64,000 bases of DNA from Trachythela sp. YZ-2020. Taxonomy: Eukaryota > Cnidaria > Anthozoa > Malacalcyonacea > Clavulariidae. The notes under the pieces were generated by a model. The model did not search any database. It was not told where the DNA came from and saw nothing but the letters and a program-made list of their open reading frames with translations. Shown piece by piece: positions 54,946 to 64,000 of the stretch. Position 1 is the first letter of the stretch. Every line of letters starts with the position of its first letter. Location of the stretch: positions 372,001 to 436,000 of the forward strand of contig JADLSH010000027.1 in assembly GCA_016169945.1 (NCBI GenBank), given 5' to 3'. The position numbers and the translations under genes were made by a program.

Positions 54946-55269
54946 ACTATAAGAACCAATCAAATTTGAGCTAGGTCTGCAAATTGCTCAAAACAAAACA
55001 ACATGGCGCCCGCTCGCCTAAACTTAATTTGAATTTTCGGGACGAAAATGACGACTTAAAAGTTATTTAAAATTGGGAAATTTAGTTTAAATGAAATTTA
55101 TAAGAAATCCACATGGTTCAGTTCACTTTCAAATGGTTGGCAATTCATACAGATAATAATAAATGGAGCGAAAACTTTATATCGGTTCGCCGAAGGCCTG
55201 AAGCTAGTAAGTGGAAAGTATAATTGTCTCGAACATTTTTATGCATATTATTAACAAGTAATAGGATGG

Positions 55270-55425
55270 TTTCTCGTGAAATTTGGATATAACATGCACT
55301 CGTGAGTTTTTCAAAGACCTCAAATACCACTCGTCCTTCGGACTCGTGCTATTTTGAGGTCTTTGAAAAACTCACTCGTGCATGTTATATCCAAATTGCA
55401 CTCGAAACCATGCTATTACCTATAC
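55270..55425. mobile_element. Foldback element
   Basis: GGTTTCTCGTGAAATTTGGA and its inverted counterpart TCCAAATTGCACTCGAAACC border arms containing TATAACATGCAC, GAGTTTTTCAAAGACCTCAA and the loop CCTTCGG. Only a few bases in the centre are unpaired. Confidence 0.88.
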
Positions 55426-55719
55426 TAATATTATGTCTAACCCCTGTGTCTGTGGTGTAGCTAATTACAACTCTAACTTCTGTTCCTTATTGGAGTGACC
55501 CAAAATTTCAAATTCTACATAAAAATCACATAGTTGAAACAACAAAAGCCATATTTTTTGTTGATCATAAATCACCGGTGTATATGATATCTCCTCTGTC
55601 GGAATAACTTCCTGACATTGCTTACTTTCAGTAAGGTTGTTTAAATTTCCTCATGACATGACGACCATGTCGACCGGCCCATCTATTTGTTTCTGAAACA
55701 AGATATGCGATAATGCGAA

Positions 55720-56745
55720 TGGATGTCGTTACCTAACGAGACCGGCCAGTTTGGCAATACTTTGCCAGTCTGACTGTCTAATACCCATATATAACCATCA
55801 TTAGTTGCTATAACGACTCTAATTTATTGTAATTATCAATATCATACAGTTGCGCTGCTGCTGTTAGAGTCCCAGAAACCGTGGCCTCCCATATTAGTTT
55901 TTCTCGACTATAGCACATCACATTACCACTACCATCAACGGCAATCATTTCCATACTTTCGTCATGAATTATATCACCCACTGCAATTTGACCAGCGACG
56001 GAATCGGATAAATCAAACAACCAAGGATATATTCGGCTTTTGTTCCAAACATACCAGACGAACTACCGATCATAATTTAATCGCTATCATGGTTACTGTC
56101 TAAATCAACAACCACAGGAGAAGATAACATGTAGCTTGCTAAGCTACTGGATTTCATTGTTAGTTTCAAACGTTGCATTATATATTACCTCCCTTGTCCG
56201 TAGGTCAGTTACTGTCATGCCACTAGCCTGGTACATGTCAAGTTCCGATTTACGTTAAATTTTGCAACCTTTGTTCATCTAATTTAACCTCGTTATCAAA
56301 GTAATAATTGACTGGTATTATTAGGTCAATGTTGATACCATCACCTGCAAAATCACCAATGACAGGCGTTGATAAAATATGGGTGTCAAGCGCAACGAGC
56401 GACTTTGGAAAATGTGAGTTGTAACGCTCGCTATAATCGTCAGTAGCTATTAACGAAGTTTCTATTCTTCTCATGGCTTAAGTCAAATTCAGAATTTTTT
56501 GTCCGATCAACATTTACATTACACCAATTACATTTCAGCATTAACCGAGGTAGGGGGGTAGTATATTATGGCATTATTGTCCCATTTTGTAATACAAATA
56601 TAGTATTCCCAGATGCAGTTGTAAGCAATATATCAAACGAATCATCTTGATTTATATCGTATAACAAAGGTCCAGCGTAGAACGACTCTTCAGAAAATTG
56701 GGCACGCCATTGTGGCATGCTTGACAATTATGACATGCTTGTTGT
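55720..56745 (-). pseudogene. FG-GAP repeat protein related to DEX1, decayed and intronless here
   Basis: In minus-strand order: MPQWRAQFSEESFYAGPLLY and INQDDSFDILLTTASGNTIF (56580-56740); TSLIATDDYSERYNSHFPKS, ILSTPVIGDFAGDG and LIIPVNYYFDNEVKLDEQRL (56250-56474); VIYNATFETNNE, then SSPVVVDLDSNHDSD, stop, IMIGSSSGMFGTKAEY; GQIAVGDIIHDESMEMIAVD and GNVMCYSREKLIWEATVSG (55808-56020); and, after a one-base loss, VVIATNDGYIWVLDSQTG. These D-x-D-x-D calcium-loop and G-x-I-x-V-L/W motifs are FG-GAP beta-propeller repeats, and LSTPV..VPVNYYFDNE is close to my memory of the plant DEX1 type, a membrane-anchored extracellular protein. Four or more breaks make it a pseudogene. There is no GT/AG structure at the breaks, which would fit a retrocopy. 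Confidence 0.7.
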
Positions 56746-56749
56746 TTTT

Positions 56750-57945
56750 GTTTACTTTTGCAAACAGCGGCGACGAAACCACTGCTGAATCGCTTACGCT
56801 AACTGTTCAGTTTAATTTGAGTTCCTTGTGGAAAGATTTGGAGAAAGAATATTGCAAAATTTGAAGAAAAATGAATATAATTTTAGGAGAATGCATGCAG
56901 AACATATTACTCCATTTGATTTTGCACGTTTGATGTTGCCAGCAGCAAAAAAGTCGTCCATTGCTCGGTATTTGCTTGGTTGCATTGCATGCTAATTTGC
57001 AGACTGCCTTTTGGGCATGTTCTGCCGAAGAAATATAATCGCAAAAACGAGATTCATCCTCACACTTTCTCTGCGAATATACCCCCGTGTAACATGGCCT
57101 GAAAAGTTTTTTTACGCAATTGCTGTTTGTTGAATATTTCAACTTTCAACTTCTTTCGTTTGAACATTTAGCAAGGCATACAAATATCTTAAATTTATTC
57201 AGCCACTCAAACACAATAAGCTATGTCCCTATGGGGAATCAAACCAATTGAAGCTGTCAGATTGGATCAATCAGAGTCGTTTCTTTGTTCACTGCGATCA
57301 GAAGCAGAGAATCAGTTTAACCAATCAGATTTGCACAGTTGCATGTCTCGCTAGTTTGAAGCAGATCAGGTCTAAGCATTCTCGAGGACACCAAGTTGCG
57401 CTCAAGTCTTCAAGATAGATGGATCTCAAGGAAAATTTCTGAAGAGATTCAGGAAGACATTAGAAGACAGAAGTCAGAACTGTGTTTTAAAGAATCTTGC
57501 TCTTTCATCACGTACAAAGTAATTTAAACCAAGCGTTTGGCTGAATGTAACGCATTTAGTTGCATTTGAATAGAAGACATTAGCGAAGGCCGGTCGTTGC
57601 TTCGCATCGATTTCATGATTTGGATTTGGATATCCGATTTGGATAACTCATGTTTGTGTTCTCTTTTATCCTAGAACGCAATTTGTCAAGAAAACGTGCA
57701 AAAATTTGAAGAATCAAGGCCACGTGTAAAGTTCGCATGCAGTGAATTAATAGGTAGTCAACTTTGTTTGTGTGAATTTGTTGCTCTTAAAATATAATAA
57801 AGATACAACGTTTGTGGACGAACCTAAAGGATTAAAAGCACTTTTAAGTTGTGTCCTTCAAATTTTCGTGTAATTTTGCCCAAGAAATGGGTCAAACTTG
57901 CCAGCGCCCTGAGTGCGTGTTCTAGACTCGGCAGTATTAATGGAA
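56750..57945. other. No gene recognised; unverified Cys-rich minus frame
   Basis: A minus-strand frame (56807-57142, 111 codons) has 12 or more Cys (for example RPCYTGVYSQRKCEDESRFC) but no signal peptide and no known pattern; it may be chance. The rest is spacer. Confidence 0.3.
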
Positions 57946-57951
57946 GCGAAG

Positions 57952-58058
57952 CAGGGCCGTCCTCAGAAAATGTATCAGGGGGGTGTAAGGTCCTTTCAAC
58001 CGACTGACTAACGAACTTGTACCGACTACACTCCCCCCCCCCCGTAGGTCCGGCCCTG
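57952..58058. mobile_element. hAT-like MITE with perfect 8-bp target duplication
   Basis: AAGCGAAG flanks both sides (57944-57951, 58059-58066). The element begins CAGGGCCG and ends CGGCCCTG, is only 107 bp long and contains a C12-type run. The 8-bp duplication is the hAT signature. Confidence 0.85.
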
Positions 58059-58069
58059 AAGCGAAGGAC

Positions 58070-58910
58070 GTTTGGGAATACTAGTTAGATTTCTCTAAAT
58101 TGCCATGTGAAATTTTCCATTGCTTTGAAGTAAAAGCTTGAGAGAAATTCTAATTGTTGCTTTTCAGCCAAAGTTGAAGAACAGTACATACAAACTTCTT
58201 AGTCTATATTCTTTAAGATGTTATTGTAATACAGTACAAAGATTTTACTAATTTATTAAGGCGTTTGGCAATTCTTTTGAGATATTACAGTTGAGTTGCA
58301 ACAAAGATTTAAATAAGTTCTATTAGGTTGAACACGGATCAAGTTAACATGTATTCACCCGTGTAGAAGCTCTAAAGCAAAAATCTTTCCGAAGTTTTTG
58401 AAGAGAAATTTGTAGTTTGATTTGAGCTGACATTCCAAAGCCATATTCAGAACTAGACCAATATAATTCAACGCGTTCATTGGTTTGGAATACTCTTTAC
58501 AAGAATGAAGGTTTTCTGTAGAAATAAGACTTGTGACTTTATGCTCTGTTTCTAAATTATTTATAAAACATCGTTCAAAATTATCCAACATTGCATTGAT
58601 CATAACCATTAGTCTAATTTAAAGGTACATTACAGGTACAATTCTCTACATAACAATCAGTGTCAATTTGTCGGTGTTTTTTACACAAACGTTTTTATCT
58701 CGACTTAGCGTTCGCTTTCAGTTATCAAAATTTCATTTCCTAATTTCTAGTAAAACAAAACGCCATCTCCAAAGAAACTGTGCTAGGATTTAGGTCGTTC
58801 ACTAAATGCGCGCAAATACAAAATAGTTACAAAAATTACAAATGCCACTTCAAGGGCAAGGACATTGATGAAAACGTGTAGGACTTCAATGGAGTAAGGG
58901 CGTGGAAATT
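58070..58910. other. No gene recognised
   Basis: A minus-strand 84-codon frame (58355-58609) with no recognisable motif; otherwise spacer. Confidence 0.35.
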
Positions 58911-58914
58911 ATTT

Positions 58915-59510
58915 CACAGTGTGCATTGTTGACCTTCTGTGTAATTCTGAATGTTTTTGAAGTCCCAGCAGTGCTCTTGAAGTAGGAATCTCTGTGAACA
59001 CTCCAGTAATTTCACAGCTCAGTCGCCTACACTGGGGCATGCGCGGAACGTTCGACGGTAGTGTTGATTCCCCACGAATGCAGGATTTGTGGGTTTGGTG
59101 GATGGCGGCGTCCCTCGTACGTACTTCTTTCGGGAGGTCCTTGGACACAACTGACATGCGGGGAAATCAACACCACAGCCGAACGTTCGGCGCATGCTCC
59201 AGTGCTGGCAACTGAACTGCGAAGTCACCGGAGTGTTCACCAGTGGCGGAAATTCACGTTTTCTGGTGGGGGAGCAAAGCCTCCTAAATTTCCGACAAAC
59301 CCCCATTTACACTCAAAATAGTCTGTTTTTAGCCCTTTTTAGGTCAAAATGTCCGACAAATTGTCCATTTTCCGTTAAGGTGGGGGGGGGGGGGGGGTGG
59401 CAGTCGCCCCCCACCACACCGAAATTTCCGCCACTGATGTTCGTACTTCAAGAGCTCAACTGAAACCTCAAGGTATTGAGAGTTTGGGCAGAAAGTCAGC
59501 CGTGTACATC
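58915..59510. mobile_element. Foldback element with a MITE in its right arm
   Basis: The inner arms pair strongly: GTGAACACTCCAGTAATTTC, CACTGGGGCATGCGCGGAAC, GTGTTGATTCCCC on the left (58994-59077) against their complements at about 59160-59240. The outer arms (GTTGACCTTCTG, GCTCTTGAAGTAGGAA, 58928-58990) find their complements only beyond 59437, because a hAT-like MITE (59241-59436) separates the two halves of the right arm. The frames at 58909-59321 on both strands are palindrome translations. Confidence 0.8.
59241..59436. mobile_element. hAT-like MITE
   Basis: Ends CAGTGGCGGAAATT and AATTTCCGCCACTG. Flanks GTGTTCAC and ATGTTCGT share five of eight bases, a decayed 8-bp duplication. It contains a long G run (59381-59397). 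The end CAGTGGCG matches that of 11114-11390. Confidence 0.75.
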
Positions 59511-59559
59511 GATAGAATAATTGAATAAACTTCTTGTTTGATTTTTGCATTTGGCATTT

Positions 59560-59705
59560 GTACTCGTTCCCAGACCTAGCTATATGCGCAAGGTCTCATC
59601 ACCAGAACTAGCTATATGCGCGCGGTCAAGTTGTACACTCGTTCCTAGACTTGCTGTATGCTCACGGTCAAGTTCTACACTCGTTCCTAGTTCTTGCTAT
59701 ATAGT
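59560..59705. repeat. About 47-bp degenerate tandem repeat
   Basis: ACTCGTTCC(C/T)AGA, CTAGCTATATGCGC and GGTCAAGTT recur about three times. Confidence 0.7.
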
Positions 59706-59709
59706 GTAA

Positions 59710-60955
59710 CGTCACTAAAGGGAACATTTTTGCGAAAGTTGTTTGGCTTTGATAACGAAAATTATTCATGAATTATTTTATGCTTAGACATTATACACTC
59801 TTCTGTTTACCTTCCTTGATTTTCAATTTTCGGATTACAGTCTAAGTTTTCCCAACCCTATCAGTTTAACTGATTGTTTCGAGCAATGAGTAAATACAAG
59901 TGACTTGGGCACGTCATTTGTATTTTCTGTATGTTTTTTGAAGCAATAGCTATAGGCAAAATGATGTGGTTCTCAGAGCGCCTAAAACATAGGAGTGACT
60001 ACCATATATTTGACTACCATAGTTTCTTGGGATAGAGTCATCACACCTCCATATTTGAAATTTTTTTTTTTTTGTTCTGTTAATCGAATCGAGCTCGAAA
60101 TTTTATATTTTTGACCCAAGATAAACTGGATTTTCAGAAGCAATACATCGGCAACTACTGAATAATATTCAGGTAATAGAGCGATTTTGTTAGAAAATAT
60201 TTGCAATCTTCGTTCGTGAATGTTAAGCATGTTGTCCCCGTTTAAAATTTGAATTTTCCGCGACAATATATGAATTAAAACGCTGAAAATAATACAGTTC
60301 CAATTTAAAATTACTTCAGCAAATGCTACTATACAAAATCTTCAATTTTATTTGGGCTTTCAATGTTTATATTTACCAACTGTATATGACAGATTGGCAG
60401 TTAAATACTCAGAGCCCATCTTGTCCTCAAAAATCAGGTACAAATTTCATATAAGATTTTACTATAATTATGTTGATACATATACAGTGAAAATGGAGAA
60501 AAAACAAAGTATTGCCTATTCTAAATATATTATTTGAGTTCAAGAGATTGCATCCTTGTGACCTTGTCATCACTAACTGGTATACTGTCAATCAGAGTCA
60601 TGTATCTAAATTCTGCTGTATTTTGTAAGCTGAAATGTTTCATCGATACTAATAGGTCAGATTCGTATGACTTTTATATATTTTCACATATCCGAAACCT
60701 GTCCAAGAATGTAAAATCACTGAGCCCATTGTCCAACTACATGTAAATGTTCAAATGCCTGGTTGATATATTTTGATTGTGAGAAGTTTATGCACCAGTC
60801 AATGTAAATCCATGATGCTCTCATGCTACCGATAAGTGGATATTTGGCAGTACCAGGAACATACTTTTACACAAAAATAGCTTGCTTCAATGATAGATGT
60901 TAAATTATATCAAGCCTATGTTCCAAGAGTAGAGAGGACTAACACTATGCCCTGC
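59710..60955. other. No gene recognised
   Basis: AT-rich spacer with T/A runs (60060-60075). Frames at 59982, 60352 and 60534 have no motif. Confidence 0.35.
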
Positions 60956-60960
60956 TTATC

Positions 60961-61464
60961 CATGTATCAGCAGCTTCCCCCTGGGGTCGACCCCTGGGGA
61001 CCCAGAGACATTTCCCAAACTGTGTTTGCATCCCATGGGGGTGGGAGGAATGTCAAATTTGGTTCTCAAGCCGAAAACCCACAGGAAAGTACCCAGGAGA
61101 TTTTGATTTAGAAACTCCCGAGTGTGAATTTGACGCATTGAATTTATTATGAATTTATAGGATTGGTCTAGGGCCATTCATATTATACATTTCCTATCTT
61201 TTGCTACAAGTCATTGTTGATGTTTTTAGTGTTGATGTTTTTAGTGTTGATGTTTTTAGTGTTGATAAGTCAGTCAATAAACGAGAGCTTATACCACTTG
61301 CAATTGGCTGTGTAACTTGATAATACTCGTAATACTGCCCTTGAGGGTTGTATTTAATACCTGTATCTTGTACCCAGGGGAATTTGCTAAGGTTTGACTG
61401 GGTGAAAAGACCAATCCCCCTGTATCCCCGGGGGTCGACCCCAGGGGGAAGCCACTGATACATG
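60961..61464. mobile_element. Inverted-repeat element with GGGGTCGACCCC-containing ends
   Basis: Left end CATGTATCAG, AGCTTCCCCCTGGGGTCGAC; right end inverted CATGTATCAG, TGGCTTCCCCCTGGGGTCGA. Arms are about 45 bp with mismatches; the GTCGAC core is itself palindromic. Internal second-arm similarity continues (CCCAAAC, AAATTTG, ACCCAGG). No transposase. Contains the 15-bp repeat at 61209-61265. Confidence 0.7.
61209..61265. repeat. 15-bp tandem repeat, three to four copies
   Basis: GTTGATGTTTTTAGT repeated without change three times, plus a partial copy. Confidence 0.92.
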
Positions 61465-61469
61465 CATTT

Positions 61470-62262
61470 CCTAAGGGCAATAATGGCTGTGGTACAACAT
61501 ATCTATTTCTCACTCTACACTATGTGGTATCGACTAGTACTTCCTTCCCACATTCTAATGGGGCCAGACAGAAACAATGTGTGGATATGGATATGGAACT
61601 TATTGCCAGTGCGGACACTTCGTGAAATATTGGGGGTGCAAACTTAGGTTGCCAACATATAACCATCCTTTTGTTACTGCAAATCTCCATTCTTAAAACC
61701 TTTTTCACTTAAATTTCATGCAAATTTACTTAAATTACAGCCTATCAAGGCTTTCGTGGTTGTAAAATCATAAATTGATACAGCTTTGTTACACAGTTAA
61801 CCAGCTATCATTCAAAGGCTTTGAGAAATTATTCGGGGGGCGACTGGCCCCTCTACCGACTACCGCCACTGCTTATTGCAAAATACTTTATTATTATATA
61901 CTCTGTCTCAGTGATGAAGCTAGACATAGCAACTGGTTGTGCTATTGATGCATTTGCAAATTGTTGATTCTTTAATTATTGAAACCTTCAGAAATGCATT
62001 GTCTTTAGGCTATTTTAATGCATGCTTAGTTGAATAGTAAGAGCAGATTCCATGGCTTCACTCTGGACAGACAATTTGAGTAATCAAAGGGAGAGTAGAA
62101 GACTGCCTAGACATTATGTGCAGGTAATGCCATAAGCTATCTCTCTTGGATGAGAAAACCTCTGGTTGCAATAGGGACTGACAAAAATAACAATTATTAG
62201 AATTTTTGTATTTTTATGCTGTGAGAAGATTTGATACAGTATGTAGTTAACTAATTCAAGGT
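61470..62262. other. No gene recognised; weak exon-like segment
   Basis: At 62050-62123 an open stretch SMASLWTDNLSNQRESRRLP ends at a donor-like CAG|GTAATG. It is too short to support alone. Confidence 0.3.
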
Positions 62263-62267
62263 TATGG

Positions 62268-62440
62268 CGGTTGACTGTTATGTAAAACTACCTTAAAAAT
62301 ACAATAAGATATTCAACATTTCGAGCGAAGGCCCTTCGTCTGGAAGTTAGTAGAAGCCCAGATGAAGGGCCTTCGCTCGAAACGTCGAACTTCTTATTGT
62401 ATTTTTCAGGTAGTATTACACAACAGTCAACCGCCGTATT
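62268..62440. mobile_element. Foldback element with TTCGAGCGAAGGCCCTTCG core
   Basis: GGCGGTTGACTGTTATGTAA and its complement (ACACAACAGTCAACCGCC) border arms with TACCT(T/G)AAAAATACAATAAG and TTCGAGCGAAGGCCCTTC. A further fragment of the end (TAGTTTTACACAACAGTCAA) lies at 62634. Confidence 0.88.
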
Positions 62441-62961
62441 TGCTATACTCTACCCACACTGGCACCGCACAATCGAGATAATTGAAGGTTAACCGATTAA
62501 TGTCCAATGCATTTTAAAATAGTGTATTAATTTTTTTTCTCCTAAGATTCCATTGTGGCCAGATGTTGTGCTTAATCCAAGAGAGCTAGCTTATAGCACT
62601 ACATAATGTCCAGGGAGTCTCCCAGTCTTTAGGTAGTTTTACACAACAGTCAACTGCTGAGTATCCCACTCTCCTTATAATAACTCAAATAAAGGTTTCA
62701 ATAATTTAAAAAATATATTTGCATAGCATGGCTAGTTTCTAATGTCTAGCTTCACCACTGAGACAAAGTATATAATCTAGCTTGCTTTCTGCAGGACATT
62801 TGATGTTTGGCAAGTGCTATTTACTGCGGTACATTTAATGTTGTGCAAGTACTCTGACCACATACTTCATATTCTATGTTGGATGTGTAATCGTATTCTA
62901 GTTGAGTAGTTGTCTCTTACACCAATATCTACATTGACACTCACAATATTTTTTTCCATAG

Positions 62962-63098
62962 CCCTCGTCAACAATGGAGAGTATGGTCCGGACACTGGGT
63001 ACCCGGAGGATGTAGACCAGTTAATGATTATTTGGGAGAACCAAGTGTTTGTTGAATGCCCTGGTACTGATGTGATCAACGCTGGTCGAGTCAACTGG
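62962..63098 (+). CDS. Possible exon of an unknown gene
   Basis: A strong acceptor (ATATTTTTTTCCATAG) opens a frame reading LVNNGEYGPDTGYPEDVDQL and ENQVFVECPGTDVINAGRVN, ended by a donor (CAACTG|GTACCT). Codon use and residue composition look protein-like (few Leu/Phe/Ile runs, in contrast with its flanks). The open frame beyond 63098 is AT-rich and not protein-like. Family not recognised. An earlier segment at about 62537-62590 after TTTTTTTTCTCCTAAG (IPLWPDVVLNPRELAY) may be another exon. Confidence 0.45.
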
Positions 63099-63179
63099 TA
63101 CCTTTTTTTACTCCATTTTTGGAGTAAAATTAACTCCTTGAAATTAACAGTGTATACAATCATATAGCCATCTGACAAG

Positions 63180-63780
63180 ATACATGTATTTTAAAATATG
63201 GGGTAAATGGGTATTGACTACCATCAACTTGCAAAGTACAATATAAGTCATTAGTTTATGTTTATGCAAGAATGTGATTTTTTAGTTTCGACATTACTAT
63301 TGGTTGTTTGGATGTGATAAAATCACATTCTAGCAGAAACCTGGACAATAATATAGATACTGAGTTATAATGTACTTCATGGAGTTTCCAAACCATATAT
63401 GATGAGTTCTATTAGCTGCGATGGCAATTACTGGTCATGCAATCAAATGCTAGTAAACCTGCATCGAGTTTAAGGCAATAGATTAAGTTTTGTAAGTTTT
63501 GAATAACACAAATAATTTAAAATTTGCATTGCATAGCATGCATGCATGATAGTTTGCCATTGTTAGTTTTGCCACTGTTAACTTGCATGTATATATGTGT
63601 GTATAAACTAAGATTAATGTCAAACTTATAAATATATATTTTTTAACTTTTAAATTGTTGTGTAACTCACTATTATATTTTATCTTCACCAATTTTAGTT
63701 CCTATTAACAAGGGTCAATTTAGCTTTATTTGAAGTTATTATTATTATATATTACGAACGAAAATAACCTCAACGAAAGC
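63180..63780. other. No gene recognised
   Basis: AT-rich spacer before the terminal repeat. Confidence 0.35.
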
Positions 63781-63784
63781 TAAA

Positions 63785-64000
63785 TTGGCCCTTTGATGGG
63801 GCCAAAGCTGGGACTGTTTTGGCCCCATCAAGAGGGCTGTAAATTTGGCCCCACTTTGGGGTGAAAACAGCCCCACTAAAAGGGGCCGTTTTAGGGTCAA
63901 AATGTTGGCCACATTTTTTGGGCCAAAACAGCCCCACTAAAATTGGCCCTTTTAATGGGGCTGTTTTGGCCCTTTTAATGGGGCTGTTTTGGCCCTTTTA
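63785..64000. repeat. GGGGCC/GGCCCC-rich repeat, runs off the window
   Basis: Words such as GGCCCCATCAAGAGGGC, ACAGCCCCACTAAAAGGGGC and TTTTAATGGGGCTGTTTTGG alternate. The last 27-bp unit is repeated exactly (63952-64000). It resembles the repeat at 27108-27545 in its GGCC-TTTT-GGCC pattern. Confidence 0.8.

Noticed and set aside
56807..57142. Cysteine-rich secreted peptide gene (minus strand)
   Set aside because: No signal peptide, no recognisable cysteine framework, no splice or promoter signals; kept only as an unverified frame.
58909..59463. Overlapping ORFs rich in Cys, Arg and Trp
   Set aside because: All derive from the palindromic foldback and MITE, and mirror each other on both strands.

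Overview
The window is animal nuclear DNA, AT-rich, with introns bounded by GT and AG and with metazoan-type mobile elements. There is no operon structure. The mixture of repeats (tRNA-derived SINEs, foldback elements carrying a TTCGAGCGAAGGCCCTTCG-type core, CR1/jockey-like LINEs, THAP-domain transposase, PIF1-type helicase, ankyrin arrays) looks cnidarian to me, probably anthozoan. That placement is by overall resemblance and is only moderately secure. I see no intact conventional housekeeping gene: nearly every recognisable coding stretch belongs to a mobile element, is a decayed copy, or is an isolated exon.

Layout. 0-7.7 kb: diverged repeats, a TA-flanked palindromic MITE (808-1232), a LINE 3' stub (4875-5030) touching one end of a DNA transposon (5075), and a TTAA-flanked MITE with 27-bp terminal repeats (6042-6730). 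7.8-13.2 kb: a broken PIF1-like helicase (minus strand) cut off by a foldback-like structure. In that structure inverted arrays of about 200-bp units (8878-9600 and 11415-13190) enclose a small intron-rich gene with a CCHC zinc knuckle (9638-10890). 13.2-16.3 kb: a gene relic with CIIC and H-x3-C type zinc-ligand motifs between diverged inverted repeats. 17-22.5 kb: a Harbinger-like MITE, then a nine-segment THAP-domain transposase relic (minus strand, probably Kolobok-type). 22.8-25 kb: a decayed LINE. 25.8-31.4 kb: a telomere-like degenerate tract, a C-type lectin exon (26158-26390), minisatellites, foldbacks and a signal-peptide exon (30001-30118).

32-33.6 kb: an LTR-retrotransposon gag relic and tRNA-like SINEs in head-to-head arrangement. 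37.9-46.3 kb: the clearest history in the window. A tandem ankyrin-repeat gene was interrupted by a roughly 4.5-kb two-ORF LINE, and the LINE ORF1 was later interrupted by a 2,049-bp DNA transposon with 20-bp terminal repeats and a perfect 9-bp target duplication. 46.6-55.4 kb: mariner-like end repeats, foldbacks, a palindromic SINE with 13-bp target duplication (52847-53581) sitting between minisatellite-bearing inverted arms. 55.7-56.8 kb: a decayed, intronless FG-GAP gene related to DEX1 (minus strand). 57-64 kb: hAT-like MITEs, foldbacks and one candidate exon (62962-63098), ending in a GGGGCC/GGCCCC-rich repeat that also occurs at 27.1 kb.

The strongest candidates for something undescribed are the arrayed foldback-like element with its spliced CCHC mini-gene, the LINE ORF1 with two canonical CCCH fingers, the DNA-transposon family whose ends carry a ZNF143/Staf-like promoter motif next to a conserved ATG, and the palindromic tRNA-like SINEs.
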